NCBI GenBank assembly: GCA_031288175.1
Contig: JAITRW010000040.1
Location: forward strand, 145,368 to 209,367
Length of the DNA: 64,000 nucleotides
Direction of reading: 5' to 3'
DNA from: Tannerellaceae bacterium
GTDB taxonomy: Bacteria > Bacteroidota > Bacteroidia > Bacteroidales > Tannerellaceae
In this document: positions 1 through 9,468 of the stretch, one piece after another
How the letters are laid out: each line of letters opens with the position of its first letter
Numbering within the stretch: position 1 is the stretch's first letter
The notes under the pieces: model-generated
What the model was told of the DNA's origin: nothing
What the model saw: only the letters and a program-made list of their open reading frames with translations
The model's database searches: none
Program-made: the position numbers and the translations under genes

Positions 1-149
1 AGCTCAGCGTAGGTATCAAGCCTTTCTGTAAGTAATCTTGTACGATAGCGTCGTTCCTGTGTCTCACCTAACAAAAGGATGCCCGCAGAGAAAACACTAA
101 TGAGAAGAAGCAGGTTTACAAAAAGATGTTGCTTGTAGTCACTTTTCAT
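1..149 (-). CDS. Sensor histidine kinase, N-terminal part (cut by window edge)
   Basis: Only the first 49 codons are in the window; the gene runs off the left edge. It begins MKSDYKQHLF and has one clear hydrophobic segment at about residues 9-28, followed by a basic/polar stretch, the usual N-terminal anchor of a membrane histidine kinase. Its ATG overlaps the TGA of the response regulator gene upstream (ATGA), so the two are translationally coupled. The kinase assignment rests on this coupling and the membrane anchor; no catalytic domain is visible. Confidence 0.7.
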   Translation of the reverse strand, partial: MKSDYKQHLFVNLLLLISVFSAGILLLGETQERRYRTRLLTERLDTYAE

Positions 150-838
150 GTATCTTCGGGAAGAATAAATCTATAGCCGTAGCCGGCACGATTAGTAATC
201 AATGAAGCGTGTTCGCCCAACTTTTTTCTCAATCGGGTAATGTGGACATCAACAGTACGTTCAGTAATGTAAGGTGTTTCACTCCATACCTTACTAATTA
301 TATTTTCGCGGGAGAATATTCTTTCGGGGTTCTCTGCTAATGTGGTTAAGATTTCAAACTCTGTTTTCGTCAATACAATTTCCTCATCGGCAAGGATAAG
401 TTCCTTTTTGTCAAGGTCAATCACAATATCTTTAAATACCAGTTTACGATCTTTTTTTTGCGAGGGTGTATGTATTATCCGACGCCTGAGCACTGCCCGT
501 ACACGAGCAATAACTTCCTTCATCGAAAAAGGCTTGGCAATATAATCGTCTGCCCCCACCGAGAAACCTGTGAGCATATCATTCTCTCCGTCTTTTGCTG
601 TGAGAAAAATAATGGGTACTTCATTCCCGTTACGACGCAATGTTTCTGCCATCCTATAACCTGACATTCCTTCCATCATCACATCAAGGAGAATAAGTAC
701 ATGCTCCGGACCCAAGTCCTCCAAAGCTTCTTTTGCAGAAGACACACATTGTACCTCGAATCCCTCGTTGACAAGGTTGAAGGCAAGTAACTCACTTGCA
801 TCATAATCGTCATCTACAACGAGTATTTTACCATTCAT
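146..838 (-). CDS. OmpR-family response regulator
   Basis: DNA-binding response regulator of a two-component system; it resembles the RprY type of Bacteroidetes. The receiver domain (about residues 1-120) has the acidic pocket D9-D10, the phospho-acceptor D52 (LLDVMM), T80 and K102. A winged-helix DNA-binding domain fills about residues 130-230, with the recognition region near ERTVDVHITRLRKKLG. Length (230) is normal for the family. The partner kinase follows directly with a 4-base overlap, so it probably receives phosphate from that kinase. The regulated genes cannot be told from the sequence. Confidence 0.93.
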   Translation of the reverse strand: MNGKILVVDDDYDASELLAFNLVNEGFEVQCVSSAKEALEDLGPEHVLILLDVMMEGMSGYRMAETLRRNGNEVPIIFLTAKDGENDMLTGFSVGADDYIAKPFSMKEVIARVRAVLRRRIIHTPSQKKDRKLVFKDIVIDLDKKELILADEEIVLTKTEFEILTTLAENPERIFSRENIISKVWSETPYITERTVDVHITRLRKKLGEHASLITNRAGYGYRFILPEDT

Positions 839-923
839 ATCCTCTTCCTTCTTTTCTGCAATCCCAGATTTCGCTCTTTCAATTCCAAGTTTTGTTCCTC
901 TTCAAACTCTACTTTTGATGATG

Positions 924-952
924 CAAACGTACACAAGGATCAGCACAAACAA
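924..952 (-). promoter_or_regulatory. Bacteroidetes-type promoter for the two-component operon
   Basis: On the minus strand the sequence reads TTG, 18 bases, then TACGTTTG, a match to the Bacteroidetes -33/-7 pattern (TTG ... TAnnTTTG). It lies 86 bases upstream of the response regulator start. No other gene lies between. Confidence 0.55.
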
Positions 953-1014
953 AAAGAACGGCTGTTACGATACGGTTACAGCTAAGGGGTATTTAAATGT
1001 CAAAGAAAACCTTG

Positions 1015-2289
1015 CTAACAAATACTATCAAAATGAGTATAGGGACGGATCGCCTCAGGAATACGTATTCCTTTTTCCGTTTGATTATTTTCAAGCAGCG
1101 CTGCCACAACACGTGGGAGAGCAAGGGCACTGCCATTGAGCGTATGACAAAGGCCTATGTTTCGTTTCTTATCCCGGTAGCGACAATGAAGGCGATTGGC
1201 TTGAAAACTTTCAAAGTTTGAAACAGAACTAACCTCCAACCAACGCTGCTGGGCAGCAGAAAAGACTTCATAATCAAAAGTCAAGGCAGATATAAAACTC
1301 ATATCACCTCCACAGAGGCGCAGTTTACGCCAAGGAAGTGCTAATGCCGTTAACAAGGATTCTACATGTGCACACATTTCCTCCAAAGAGGCATAAGAAT
1401 GTTCCGGTGTATCTACCCGAACAATCTCTACCTTGTCGAATTGATGTAAGCGATTTAATCCACGTACATCTTTACCGTAAGATCCGGCTTCACGGCGGAA
1501 GCAAGCGGAGTATGCTACATTCCGAAGAGGTAGATTGGTCTCTTCGAGGATCACATCCCTGTAAATATTGGTCACCGGAACTTCGGCCGTCGGTATAAGG
1601 TATAATCCGTCTTCCGGAATGTAATACATCTGTCCTTCTTTATCAGGTAACTGCCCTGTTCCATAGCCGGATGCCGCATTGACTACGTAAGGGGGTTGGA
1701 TTTCCTCATAACCTGCCTTCACAGCACGGTCAAGAAAGAATTGTACCAATGCTCGCTGTAACTGACTACCTTTCCCTCTGTATACAGGGAAACCGGCACC
1801 CGTTATTTTGACCCCCAATTCAAAATCTATCAGGTTATATTTTTGCGCCAACTCCCAATGAGGGAGAGCATCCTCAGGGAGGGGAGGGATGGAGCCCCCA
1901 GTCTTTTCCATCATGTTGTCTTCCGCTCGCTGCCCTTCGGGCACACTTTCGTGCGGGAGATTAGGCAACTGTACCAACAAGGCTGTAACTTCTTCCTCTG
2001 CTGTTTTGCGTTGTTCTTCCAGCAACTTAATCTCCTCTTTGAGAAGAGCGACACGTTGTCGAAGGTCACCGGCTTCAGCTTTCCGTCCGGCTTTCATAAG
2101 GGCGCCAACCTCTTTTGAAAACCTGTTCAGATCCGCCAAAACGCGGTCTTGTGCCTGCTGGGATTCACGCCGTACTTTATCCTGTGTAAGGATTTTCGTG
2201 ACGAGTTCTTCCCCGCCATTAAAACACTTCTTTTTCAATCGCCGAAGCACATCTGAAGTTTGCTCTCCCAGCACTTTTATTGTCAACAT
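1015..2289 (-). CDS. serS: Seryl-tRNA synthetase
   Basis: Charges tRNA-Ser with serine in the cytoplasm. The N-terminal helical arm that grips the tRNA extra arm covers about residues 30-100 and is rich in K, E and Q. The class II core follows, with motif 2 around FRREAGSYGKDVRGLNRLHQ and motif 3 near GSALALPRVVAALLEN. I place the start at the ATG ending at 2289 because the protein then begins MLTIKV, as in other Bacteroidetes SerRS proteins; the frame stays open 26 codons further upstream, but that part has no family match. The length becomes 424 residues, normal for SerRS. Confidence 0.95.
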   Translation of the reverse strand: MLTIKVLGEQTSDVLRRLKKKCFNGGEELVTKILTQDKVRRESQQAQDRVLADLNRFSKEVGALMKAGRKAEAGDLRQRVALLKEEIKLLEEQRKTAEEEVTALLVQLPNLPHESVPEGQRAEDNMMEKTGGSIPPLPEDALPHWELAQKYNLIDFELGVKITGAGFPVYRGKGSQLQRALVQFFLDRAVKAGYEEIQPPYVVNAASGYGTGQLPDKEGQMYYIPEDGLYLIPTAEVPVTNIYRDVILEETNLPLRNVAYSACFRREAGSYGKDVRGLNRLHQFDKVEIVRVDTPEHSYASLEEMCAHVESLLTALALPWRKLRLCGGDMSFISALTFDYEVFSAAQQRWLEVSSVSNFESFQANRLHCRYRDKKRNIGLCHTLNGSALALPRVVAALLENNQTEKGIRIPEAIRPYTHFDSIC

Positions 2290-2321
2290 GTCTGCTATCC
2301 TTGTATTGTTTCCCTCCGGTA

Positions 2322-2329
2322 CAAAGGTA
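2322..2329 (-). promoter_or_regulatory. Possible -7 element for serS
   Basis: TACCTTTG on the minus strand, 32 bases upstream of the chosen serS start, matches TAnnTTTG. I see no good TTG at the expected -33 distance. Its position supports the shorter serS start. Confidence 0.35.
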
Positions 2330-2371
2330 ACCAAAAGAGAAAGACGACTATCACTTCTTATGGACATTTAC

Positions 2372-2379
2372 TACTTTTG
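2372..2379 (+). promoter_or_regulatory. Possible -7 element for ugd
   Basis: TACTTTTG on the plus strand, 37 bases before the ugd ATG, matches TAnnTTTG. No convincing -33 TTG is visible. The serS and ugd promoters would lie back to back within about 60 bases. Confidence 0.35.
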
Positions 2380-2416
2380 CATTTTCCGACAAATAAAAAC
2401 AATATAGACTAAACAA

Positions 2417-3727
2417 ATGAAGATAGCGATTGTTGGGACAGGGTACGTAGGTTTGGTAACGGGAGCTTGTTTTGCAGAGATGGGGACGGATGTGTCTTGT
2501 GTGGATATTGATGAGTTTAAGGTTGAACGGTTACGGCGTAGCGAATTACCGATATACGAACCGGGTCTTGACGAAATGGTTTCCCGTAACGTAGAAGCAG
2601 GGCGGTTACATTTCACAACGGATATCCGCGACGTTGTGAATAAGGTAGATGTTCTTTTTTGTGCCGTAGGGACACCACCGGAAGAGGATGGAAGCGCTGA
2701 TTTGAGTCATGTGTTATCCGTCGCCCGCTCAGTGGGCAAGTATATGGAGCGTTATATTCTTTTGGTTACGAAGAGTACAGTACCCGTCGGCACGTCTCTT
2801 CATATAAAGGCCGCTATTGCCGAAGAACAGGCTACCCGCAAAGTCAAAATTCCGTTCGATATAGCTTCCAATCCGGAATTTCTAAAGGAAGGAGCTGCTA
2901 TCAAAGACTTCATGAGTCCGGACCGTGTAGTGGTAGGCATTGAGTCCGATCGTGCAAAAGAACTGATGAGTAAACTGTATAGACCCTTTCTATTAAATAA
3001 TTTCCGGGTTTTGTATATGGATGTTGCCTCTGCCGAGATGACAAAGTACGCTGCCAACGCAATGTTGGCTACCCGTATATCGTTCATGAACGATATTGCA
3101 AACCTATGCGAACGGGTGGGAGCGGACGTGAATATGGTGCGTACCGGCATGGGTTCGGATATACGTATTGGTAGCCGTTTTCTTTACGCGGGCTGCGGTT
3201 ATGGAGGATCTTGTTTCCCCAAAGATGTAAAAGCATTGATTAAAACTGCCTCCGATTACAATTATCCGTTACGTATCCTCGAAGCGGTAGAGGCGGTGAA
3301 TGAGGATCAAAAACAGTTGTTATTCTCCAAACTTATGGAGTATTACGGAGAATTAAGCGGGAAATGTATTGCTCTATGGGGATTGGCGTTTAAACCGGAA
3401 ACTGATGATATACGGGAAGCTCCCTCATTGACGTTAATTACAAAACTGTTGGAAGCAGGTTGTAAAATTAAGGCTTATGACCCTGTAGCTATATCCGAAA
3501 CGGCTCATAAGCTGGGTGGAGCTATCTCTTACGCCGACGATATCTATTCGGCCGTGGAAGGGGCTGATGCCTTGTTGGTTGTAACGGAATGGAAAGTCTT
3601 CCGGATGCCGACATGGCCTGATGTGAAAAAACAAATGCGCCATCCCCTTATTTTAGACGGCAGGAATCTCTATGACAAGAAAGAGATGGAGGATATAGGA
3701 TTCATCTACCGAGGCATAGGCCGGTAG
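2417..3727 (+). CDS. ugd: UDP-glucose 6-dehydrogenase
   Basis: Oxidises UDP-glucose (or a related UDP-sugar) twice with NAD+ to the UDP-uronate, a precursor for capsule, O-antigen or lipid A sugars. The N-terminal NAD-binding fold starts GTGYVGLVTGACFAE (from residue 7). The substrate loop SNPEFLKEGAA lies near residue 151. The catalytic cysteine is C266 in GYGGSCFPKD. The C-terminal UDP-binding domain includes WGLAFKPETDDIREAPS. At 436 residues it is complete. It is transcribed away from serS and converges on the metallopeptidase gene. Confidence 0.95.
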   Translation: MKIAIVGTGYVGLVTGACFAEMGTDVSCVDIDEFKVERLRRSELPIYEPGLDEMVSRNVEAGRLHFTTDIRDVVNKVDVLFCAVGTPPEEDGSADLSHVLSVARSVGKYMERYILLVTKSTVPVGTSLHIKAAIAEEQATRKVKIPFDIASNPEFLKEGAAIKDFMSPDRVVVGIESDRAKELMSKLYRPFLLNNFRVLYMDVASAEMTKYAANAMLATRISFMNDIANLCERVGADVNMVRTGMGSDIRIGSRFLYAGCGYGGSCFPKDVKALIKTASDYNYPLRILEAVEAVNEDQKQLLFSKLMEYYGELSGKCIALWGLAFKPETDDIREAPSLTLITKLLEAGCKIKAYDPVAISETAHKLGGAISYADDIYSAVEGADALLVVTEWKVFRMPTWPDVKKQMRHPLILDGRNLYDKKEMEDIGFIYRGIGR

Positions 3728-3749
3728 AGATGTATTTCCAGAAACAGGG

Positions 3750-4433
3750 TCAATCCCTGTTTCTCCCCATAAAAATAGCCACGTAGTATAAAAGAGAAGC
3801 GAGAGAGCCGAGAGCTGCCACTACGTAAGTATAAGCAGCCGCCCGAAGAGCATCCGTTGCCTTGTCATGCGTATAAATATTAGTAATACCCGCTCCGTTC
3901 AACCATGCAAGAGCGCGCTGGCTGGCATTTATCTCCACAGGAAGAGTAATAAAACTAAACAGTGTGGTGGTAGCGAAAAGTATGATACCGAACAAAAGAA
4001 GACCAGGGAAAGTATTAAGTGTTAACATTCCTCCGAGAATAACCCATGTCATTATATTGGACGAAAATGAAACAACGGGTACGAGAGCGGAACGCATTTG
4101 CAGAGGGGCATAGGCACGGGCATGTTGAACGGCGTGACCGCACTCATGTGCCGCTACGGCTGCCGCCGCTACACTATCACTATTATACACAGATTCACTG
4201 AGATTGACGGTCTTGTTCACAGGGTTATAATGATCGGTCAATTGTCCTTGAACGGAAATTACGGAAACATCGAAAATACCGTTGTCCCGCAACATTTTTT
4301 CAGCAACCTGTTTCCCTGTCAGTCCACTGGACAAATGAACCTGTGAATACTTCTCAAACTTGTGTTTCAATCGGGCAGAGACCACCCAGCTAAGAATAGC
4401 GGTACCGATAAATATGATCCATGAGATTGGCAT
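3750..4433 (-). CDS. Membrane zinc metallopeptidase (YugP-like)
   Basis: A neutral zinc metallopeptidase of the small membrane family related to Bacillus YugP. An N-terminal membrane helix (about residues 3-20) precedes the zinc-binding HECGH at residues 96-100 (HExxH), followed by several hydrophobic helices up to about residue 220. The physiological substrate is unknown. The gene starts 12 bases after purA ends and is probably cotranscribed with fur and purA. Confidence 0.88.
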   Translation of the reverse strand: MPISWIIFIGTAILSWVVSARLKHKFEKYSQVHLSSGLTGKQVAEKMLRDNGIFDVSVISVQGQLTDHYNPVNKTVNLSESVYNSDSVAAAAVAAHECGHAVQHARAYAPLQMRSALVPVVSFSSNIMTWVILGGMLTLNTFPGLLLFGIILFATTTLFSFITLPVEINASQRALAWLNGAGITNIYTHDKATDALRAAAYTYVVAALGSLASLLYYVAIFMGRNRD

Positions 4434-4445
4434 AGTAAGTAATAT

Positions 4446-5735
4446 TTAGTTAGACTGAATTATAAGTTCGGGTTTACAAATTATCGTTTGTTCACGGTCA
4501 GGGCCAACCGACACGATGGTGATAGGCACCCCGAGTTGCTCTTCCAGAAAAGCTATATAATGAGAAAAGGCCTGTGGAAATTGTGACTTTTGATTTATTG
4601 CCGTCATGTCGGATTGCCAACCGGGAAGATCCACGTATTCAGCACGTAAGTCGGCAGGAAGCATGTAAGGGAAGGTGTCCATACGCCGCCCGTCTATCGT
4701 ATAGGCAACACACACTTTGATAGTCTCAAAAGTGTCAAGGACATCGGATTTCATCATAATAAGACGTGTGACACCGTTCACCATAATGGCATAGCGAAGA
4801 GCGACAAGATCTATCCATCCGCAACGTCGTCGTCGTCCAGTAACAGATCCGTACTCATGACCAAGTTCACAGAGACGATCCCCTGTTTCATCCGTCAGTT
4901 CGGAAGGGAACGGGCCGCTACCCACCCTCGTACAATACGCTTTAAATACACCGAAAACCTCTCCAATATGCTTCGGCGCAATACCCAACCCAATGCAACT
5001 ACCTGCACATATCGTACTCGAAGAAGTTACAAAAGGATATGAACCAAAATCTACGTCCAACATCGTCCCTTGTGCACCTTCGGCAAGGATACGTCGTCCT
5101 TCGGTAAGGTTCATATTGATAAAATACTCGCTATCTACGAGAGAAAACGTTTTCAAATAGGCTACTCCTTCAAGCCAACGTTCTTCCAATTCACGTAATT
5201 CGTAGGAATAGTCAAATGAACGAAGTATCGCCTCATGACGTTCCTTCGCTTGACGATAAACGGTATTAAAATCCTGCAAAATATCTCCAACTCGAACACC
5301 ATTCCGACTGACTTTATCTGTGTAAGCAGGGCCTATACCTTTTCCGGTAGTTCCAATCTTACTGTCACCTTTCACACTTTCGTAGGCAGCATCCAGAAAT
5401 CGATGGGTCGGCAAGATAAGATGGGCTTTTCGAGAAATGAGGAGACGTTTTCGAATATCGGACAAACCTCCAGCGATCAATGCTTCTGCCTCTTCCTTAA
5501 AGAGTAACGGATCAAGAACAACACCATTTCCTATCAAGTTCTTTTTTCCACCTTGGAAAACGCCTGAAGGTATAGAACGTAACACATACTTCTTACCTCC
5601 AAACTCTAAAGTATGTCCCGCATTAGTCCCCCCCTGGAAGCGGGCAATGAGATCATACCACGGCGTAAGGACATCTACAATCTTACCTTTACCTTCATCG
5701 CCCCACTGCAATCCCAGCAATACATCAACACTCAT
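4446..5735 (-). CDS. purA: Adenylosuccinate synthetase
   Basis: Joins IMP and aspartate with GTP to give adenylosuccinate, the first step from IMP to AMP. The GTP-binding loop WGDEGKGKIVD begins at residue 11, GTNAGHTLEFGG follows at about residue 36, and the conserved TTGKGIGPAYTDK lies near residue 129. The length (429) is full. The start overlaps the end of the Fur-family gene by 11 bases, so translation of the two is likely coupled. Confidence 0.96.
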   Translation of the reverse strand: MSVDVLLGLQWGDEGKGKIVDVLTPWYDLIARFQGGTNAGHTLEFGGKKYVLRSIPSGVFQGGKKNLIGNGVVLDPLLFKEEAEALIAGGLSDIRKRLLISRKAHLILPTHRFLDAAYESVKGDSKIGTTGKGIGPAYTDKVSRNGVRVGDILQDFNTVYRQAKERHEAILRSFDYSYELRELEERWLEGVAYLKTFSLVDSEYFINMNLTEGRRILAEGAQGTMLDVDFGSYPFVTSSSTICAGSCIGLGIAPKHIGEVFGVFKAYCTRVGSGPFPSELTDETGDRLCELGHEYGSVTGRRRRCGWIDLVALRYAIMVNGVTRLIMMKSDVLDTFETIKVCVAYTIDGRRMDTFPYMLPADLRAEYVDLPGWQSDMTAINQKSQFPQAFSHYIAFLEEQLGVPITIVSVGPDREQTIICKPELIIQSN

Positions 5736-6216
5736 GTCGCCTCTTTTTTAATCTATTGCTTTCTACCTCTTGACGAAGTCGAAAAGCACACTTACTACAA
5801 AGTCCAAAGATATACACATTATGGTAATAGGCAGTAAACTTGCGAAACTTCAACTGTCGTACATCTACACGCAAACTTCTAACAGATATATCCGTCAAAG
5901 AACAACATTCTATACAAAAAAGGTGGACATGTTTGTCCGCCATTCTTTTCAACTCGTATAATGGAATAGGAGTAAGCGGATGTTTGACAAGGATACCGGC
6001 ATTAATGAGAATATCAAGGGTCGTATAGAGCGTTGACTTACTTACATGGAAAACATTCTCTTCAAGTTTGTTTTGCAACTGTCTCAACTCAAAATGCCCG
6101 ACAAATTCACAAACATACTCGAATATTGCATTCCTTTCCTTCGTGAGTCGAAAATTTCTTTCATTAAGAAATGTAACAAAAATCCGGCGCAACTCATTGG
6201 CCGTAGCTACATCCAT
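5725..6216 (-). CDS. fur: Fur-family transcriptional repressor
   Basis: Metal-dependent regulator of the Fur/Zur/PerR superfamily. The N-terminal winged helix (about residues 10-90) includes STLYTTLDILINAGIL, the recognition helix region. The C-terminal part carries the two structural zinc cysteine pairs, FCIECC (about 110-115) and LCSKC (about 141-145), plus histidines nearby. The paralogue type (iron, zinc or peroxide) cannot be read with confidence. It starts only 22 bases after the long secreted-protein gene and overlaps purA, so it may be transcribed with either. Confidence 0.9.
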   Translation of the reverse strand: MDVATANELRRIFVTFLNERNFRLTKERNAIFEYVCEFVGHFELRQLQNKLEENVFHVSKSTLYTTLDILINAGILVKHPLTPIPLYELKRMADKHVHLFCIECCSLTDISVRSLRVDVRQLKFRKFTAYYHNVYIFGLCSKCAFRLRQEVESNRLKKRRHEC

Positions 6217-6238
6217 TGGAAAAAGTTACTAAATCCTA

Positions 6239-9200
6239 CTAATGTACAAGCACTTTAACAGGCTCTTCTCCTTCTACAGAAACGACAACAAAACCCGAAG
6301 GAATATCCAAGATCGTCTCATCAGAGACTATCGTTTCATTTATCAGAGTTTTTCCCAATAGATTAATAATTTTTAATTTCCTTCCTGCGACCCCTGAGAC
6401 TATGATATTTCCTTCCGAAGCTGTCACTTTGACAGCCGTTTCTTTCACATCAGCCACCTTCAAAAGAGTACTCTTCACAGTGAATATTTCTACCCCTTCA
6501 AGGATTGCTTCTTCATACGTGGACGTATGTAGCACAGGAATACCGTTGATTATCTTTATCCAGCTATTAAGCCCACTCCCATAGTAACTATATACGTCAC
6601 CACGTGTTTCCAACAAGAAAGTTCCATCACCTTCGGGGGCCAGACGTAACGAGAAAAGAAGGGGTGATGATTCTCCTTCGATTTGCTGCTCTTCAACAGC
6701 GTAAGTAATTTGAATAGTTTCACCGGCAACGGTCAATTTAGTATCCCCATCCGACAATATTCCCTCAACAAAGGCCAACCGGGGCTTATCTTCCCAAAGG
6801 AAAGCTTCAGGATCTTTACCTTCCAAACGGTAAAGTGATACTGAATCGGCAAGACTACGCAGAAAACGGGCCGTCCTTACTATTTCCCTTCCCACAATCT
6901 TCTCTTCTACATCAGACATAAGTAAATACTGAGGCATTTTGACACCACGCACATAACGAGCCACAAGCTCACCCTGTGATTGGTCTTCTATTGCAAGATA
7001 ACTAAGTGAAGAACTTCCTGTCGATTGTGGAGCAAGAGTAGCAGATGTAAAAATGCTCTCAATACGGATTTCCTGCTCTTCTTTAACATTCTCTGACGTC
7101 AAACTGCGATAAAGAGAAGGATAGTGATCCTGTACAGCGAATTCCCCTTTCGGGTAGTTCTTATCCGTTACATTCAAAACAGATTGAGCAGTATTATTGA
7201 CACTCAACCAAGAGAGCGGTATCGAATACTTGGCATAAAAACGTGACACCCCTTTAACGGGTATAGGTGTTACCCAATCACCTATTTGCCGTACCTCAGC
7301 CTCCGTCTCATATTCAATAGGAACATAACTACCTCCAACCAATTTGGCCATCACAAGTGTTTTTCCGCTAGTGATAACACCATTTGTGTGTAGAGCGATA
7401 TATTTACCCGTTACATCATCTATCTCAGCCCATTGGCCTGAAGCATAAGGGGCATTGAACAGTTGATATTGCTGTTCTCCATTTTTGTCACGCCACGTTT
7501 CCTTCAATAAAAAGACAGCAGCTTGTTCAGGATCATTCTGTAAGAAATAACGACGGTTCACAGCGACATCAGGATCGAAAGAAATATAACGGCCATTGTA
7601 CTTGAGTTTATAGATAGAACGTTCAAGAGGCACAAGAGCCGTATTAGCCGGAGTGGTGTATCCGTATGCTTCTTTGGCTACAAACTCAGGATAGATACGG
7701 CTATCGCTATTCGTAATATAGACGTAATCGTCACCACCTGAAAGATTGACACCAAGATTTCCTTTTCCTTGATAGTACTTAAAGGTAAAACCTTCACTGC
7801 CTGACAAACCCGACACAAAATGGTGATAACCGGCATAAGGATCGTTAAGACAATCGGAAGTAAGTTGTACCAGGCGTAACGTATCTGTTCCGAGGAAGAA
7901 AATCGTACCGGAAGCTGACCCTTTAAAGACATGACTCGGGTCGTCACCAAAATAAGAGACACTATATTTTCCACGCTCACGATTAGTTACCACCACCTCA
8001 CCGACAGAAACATTTCCCTCTATGATCCACTGAGCAGCAGGATCTTTCCGTAAATGTTCCCCATAGTCGGCAAACGCAAAGGAACCGTCCGGTAAGAAAG
8101 TAAGGTATTTACCTTTACGCGGATGAGTTTCATCACTCCACGAGTTACGATTGTCATTAATTCCTACTATTTGCATTAGATAGACACCATTCACTACCGT
8201 AGCAGGCACATACTGATTCTCACCGCCCACATAGAAAGCAATGGCGCCAAGCGTCAAATCCTCAGTGGGATTGAGTTTACTCCGGACAAACACCTGTCCT
8301 GTATTCCCATCATAAAGGACATTAAAAAGGTAAGCGCCTGCCGATAAGGACGTTTTATCTTGCCATTTGTCAGTAGAGTTAAGTTCCAACGCTCCTGTAG
8401 AAGTAGGACTCACTACGATATAACCTTGATCTTTTACCAAAAGAGAAAACCACGTGCTATCAACTTGATGAGCCTCCTTAGCGAGCACTATAGATCCTTC
8501 AGATGCTCCATAGGTTACTCCCTGCGCTTGTAAATGCCGTCGATTGAGTACATCTGGCACCAACCCTGAGGAGGCAAAAGAAATTTGGAAATAACTGTCC
8601 GAAGTAGCACGGACATCATGAGTAAGCTCATTGTAAACGCCGTTTTTTCCTAAGTTGGTATTCAAATCATTCACCGAAAAAGGAATGTAACCCTCTACTC
8701 TACAAGGGGTAATAGTAAGGACATCCCTCGCCGCTTGTGCATCGCCAAGGTTTTTGAATAAACGAGGGACCACTTTATTCCCGTAAACTCCCCATACAAT
8801 CACGCTTGTTCCTCCGGAAAAGGTATGATAAAAGAGATTGTCGGAGGGGGAACCCGACTTAGAGGAAGGGTGCCATTGTTGAATATCTCCATCAAGGCGA
8901 TTAGCTGTGTTCGAAGCGGCAGCCTCCGATGCGGTAGCTTCTTCCGAGCGAAAGACAAGATCACGCAGAGAAAAAGCCGTACGGAAACGATAGGAGAAGC
9001 CCGTGATGTTGTCATCTCCTTTTTCCACTGTCACCTTCCACAAGATCTCATTCAGGCCTTCGGGGGAATCAGGCATCTGAGTCGAAGGTAAGAGATAAAG
9101 ATATCCTCCTTTTTCCATAAGGAAGAAATCACCTTCACCACCTCTATAGGTAGCACGTAACAAGTAATTCCTTGCATTACTATATGTACCCTCGTCATAG

Positions 9201-9298
9201 ATAGGGATACCTTTAATCCCTTCTACGCCCTGCGCAAAAGCTTCCAGGAAAGCTATTTGCAGAAATAAGACTGTCAGAACGAAACACAACCTCTTCAT
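6239..9298 (-). CDS. Large secreted protein with DUF6383-like C-terminal tail
   Basis: A 1019-residue exported protein of unknown function. Residues 1-23 form a signal peptide ending ...EAFAQ. The body is rich in beta-forming and aromatic residues, with repeated short motifs of the type GKYLTF, GRYISF and GKYIAL, each followed by a polar or aspartate-containing stretch. The last about 75 residues (ASEGNIIVSGVAGRKLKIIN... ending VKVLVH) look like the DUF6383 / type IX sorting-domain tails of Bacteroidales surface proteins. This suggests export to the outer surface. No catalytic motif was recognised. Confidence 0.82.
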   Translation of the reverse strand: MKRLCFVLTVLFLQIAFLEAFAQGVEGIKGIPIYDEGTYSNARNYLLRATYRGGEGDFFLMEKGGYLYLLPSTQMPDSPEGLNEILWKVTVEKGDDNITGFSYRFRTAFSLRDLVFRSEEATASEAAASNTANRLDGDIQQWHPSSKSGSPSDNLFYHTFSGGTSVIVWGVYGNKVVPRLFKNLGDAQAARDVLTITPCRVEGYIPFSVNDLNTNLGKNGVYNELTHDVRATSDSYFQISFASSGLVPDVLNRRHLQAQGVTYGASEGSIVLAKEAHQVDSTWFSLLVKDQGYIVVSPTSTGALELNSTDKWQDKTSLSAGAYLFNVLYDGNTGQVFVRSKLNPTEDLTLGAIAFYVGGENQYVPATVVNGVYLMQIVGINDNRNSWSDETHPRKGKYLTFLPDGSFAFADYGEHLRKDPAAQWIIEGNVSVGEVVVTNRERGKYSVSYFGDDPSHVFKGSASGTIFFLGTDTLRLVQLTSDCLNDPYAGYHHFVSGLSGSEGFTFKYYQGKGNLGVNLSGGDDYVYITNSDSRIYPEFVAKEAYGYTTPANTALVPLERSIYKLKYNGRYISFDPDVAVNRRYFLQNDPEQAAVFLLKETWRDKNGEQQYQLFNAPYASGQWAEIDDVTGKYIALHTNGVITSGKTLVMAKLVGGSYVPIEYETEAEVRQIGDWVTPIPVKGVSRFYAKYSIPLSWLSVNNTAQSVLNVTDKNYPKGEFAVQDHYPSLYRSLTSENVKEEQEIRIESIFTSATLAPQSTGSSSLSYLAIEDQSQGELVARYVRGVKMPQYLLMSDVEEKIVGREIVRTARFLRSLADSVSLYRLEGKDPEAFLWEDKPRLAFVEGILSDGDTKLTVAGETIQITYAVEEQQIEGESSPLLFSLRLAPEGDGTFLLETRGDVYSYYGSGLNSWIKIINGIPVLHTSTYEEAILEGVEIFTVKSTLLKVADVKETAVKVTASEGNIIVSGVAGRKLKIINLLGKTLINETIVSDETILDIPSGFVVVSVEGEEPVKVLVH

Positions 9299-9351
9299 AT
9301 TCTGTGACCATTAAGTCCATATATTTCCGTCCGAGCGCTATCAGCGCACCG

Positions 9352-9359
9352 CAAAGCTA
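9352..9359 (-). promoter_or_regulatory. Possible -7 element for the DUF6383-like gene
   Basis: TAGCTTTG on the minus strand, 53 bases upstream of the start, matches TAnnTTTG. No clear -33 element was found. Confidence 0.35.
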
Positions 9360-9468
9360 AGCAATAATATAGCACTACCGTTCGTTCCGCACGAAAAATA
9401 TTTCAACCCCACAAGGAAATTCTTGTTTAGCCTCCTGACAGCGATTCTTCACCTTTCGCCCCTATTGT

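Noticed and set aside
4098..4346. Plus-strand frame over the zinc metallopeptidase gene.
   Set aside because: Antisense shadow of a well-supported gene; no family features.
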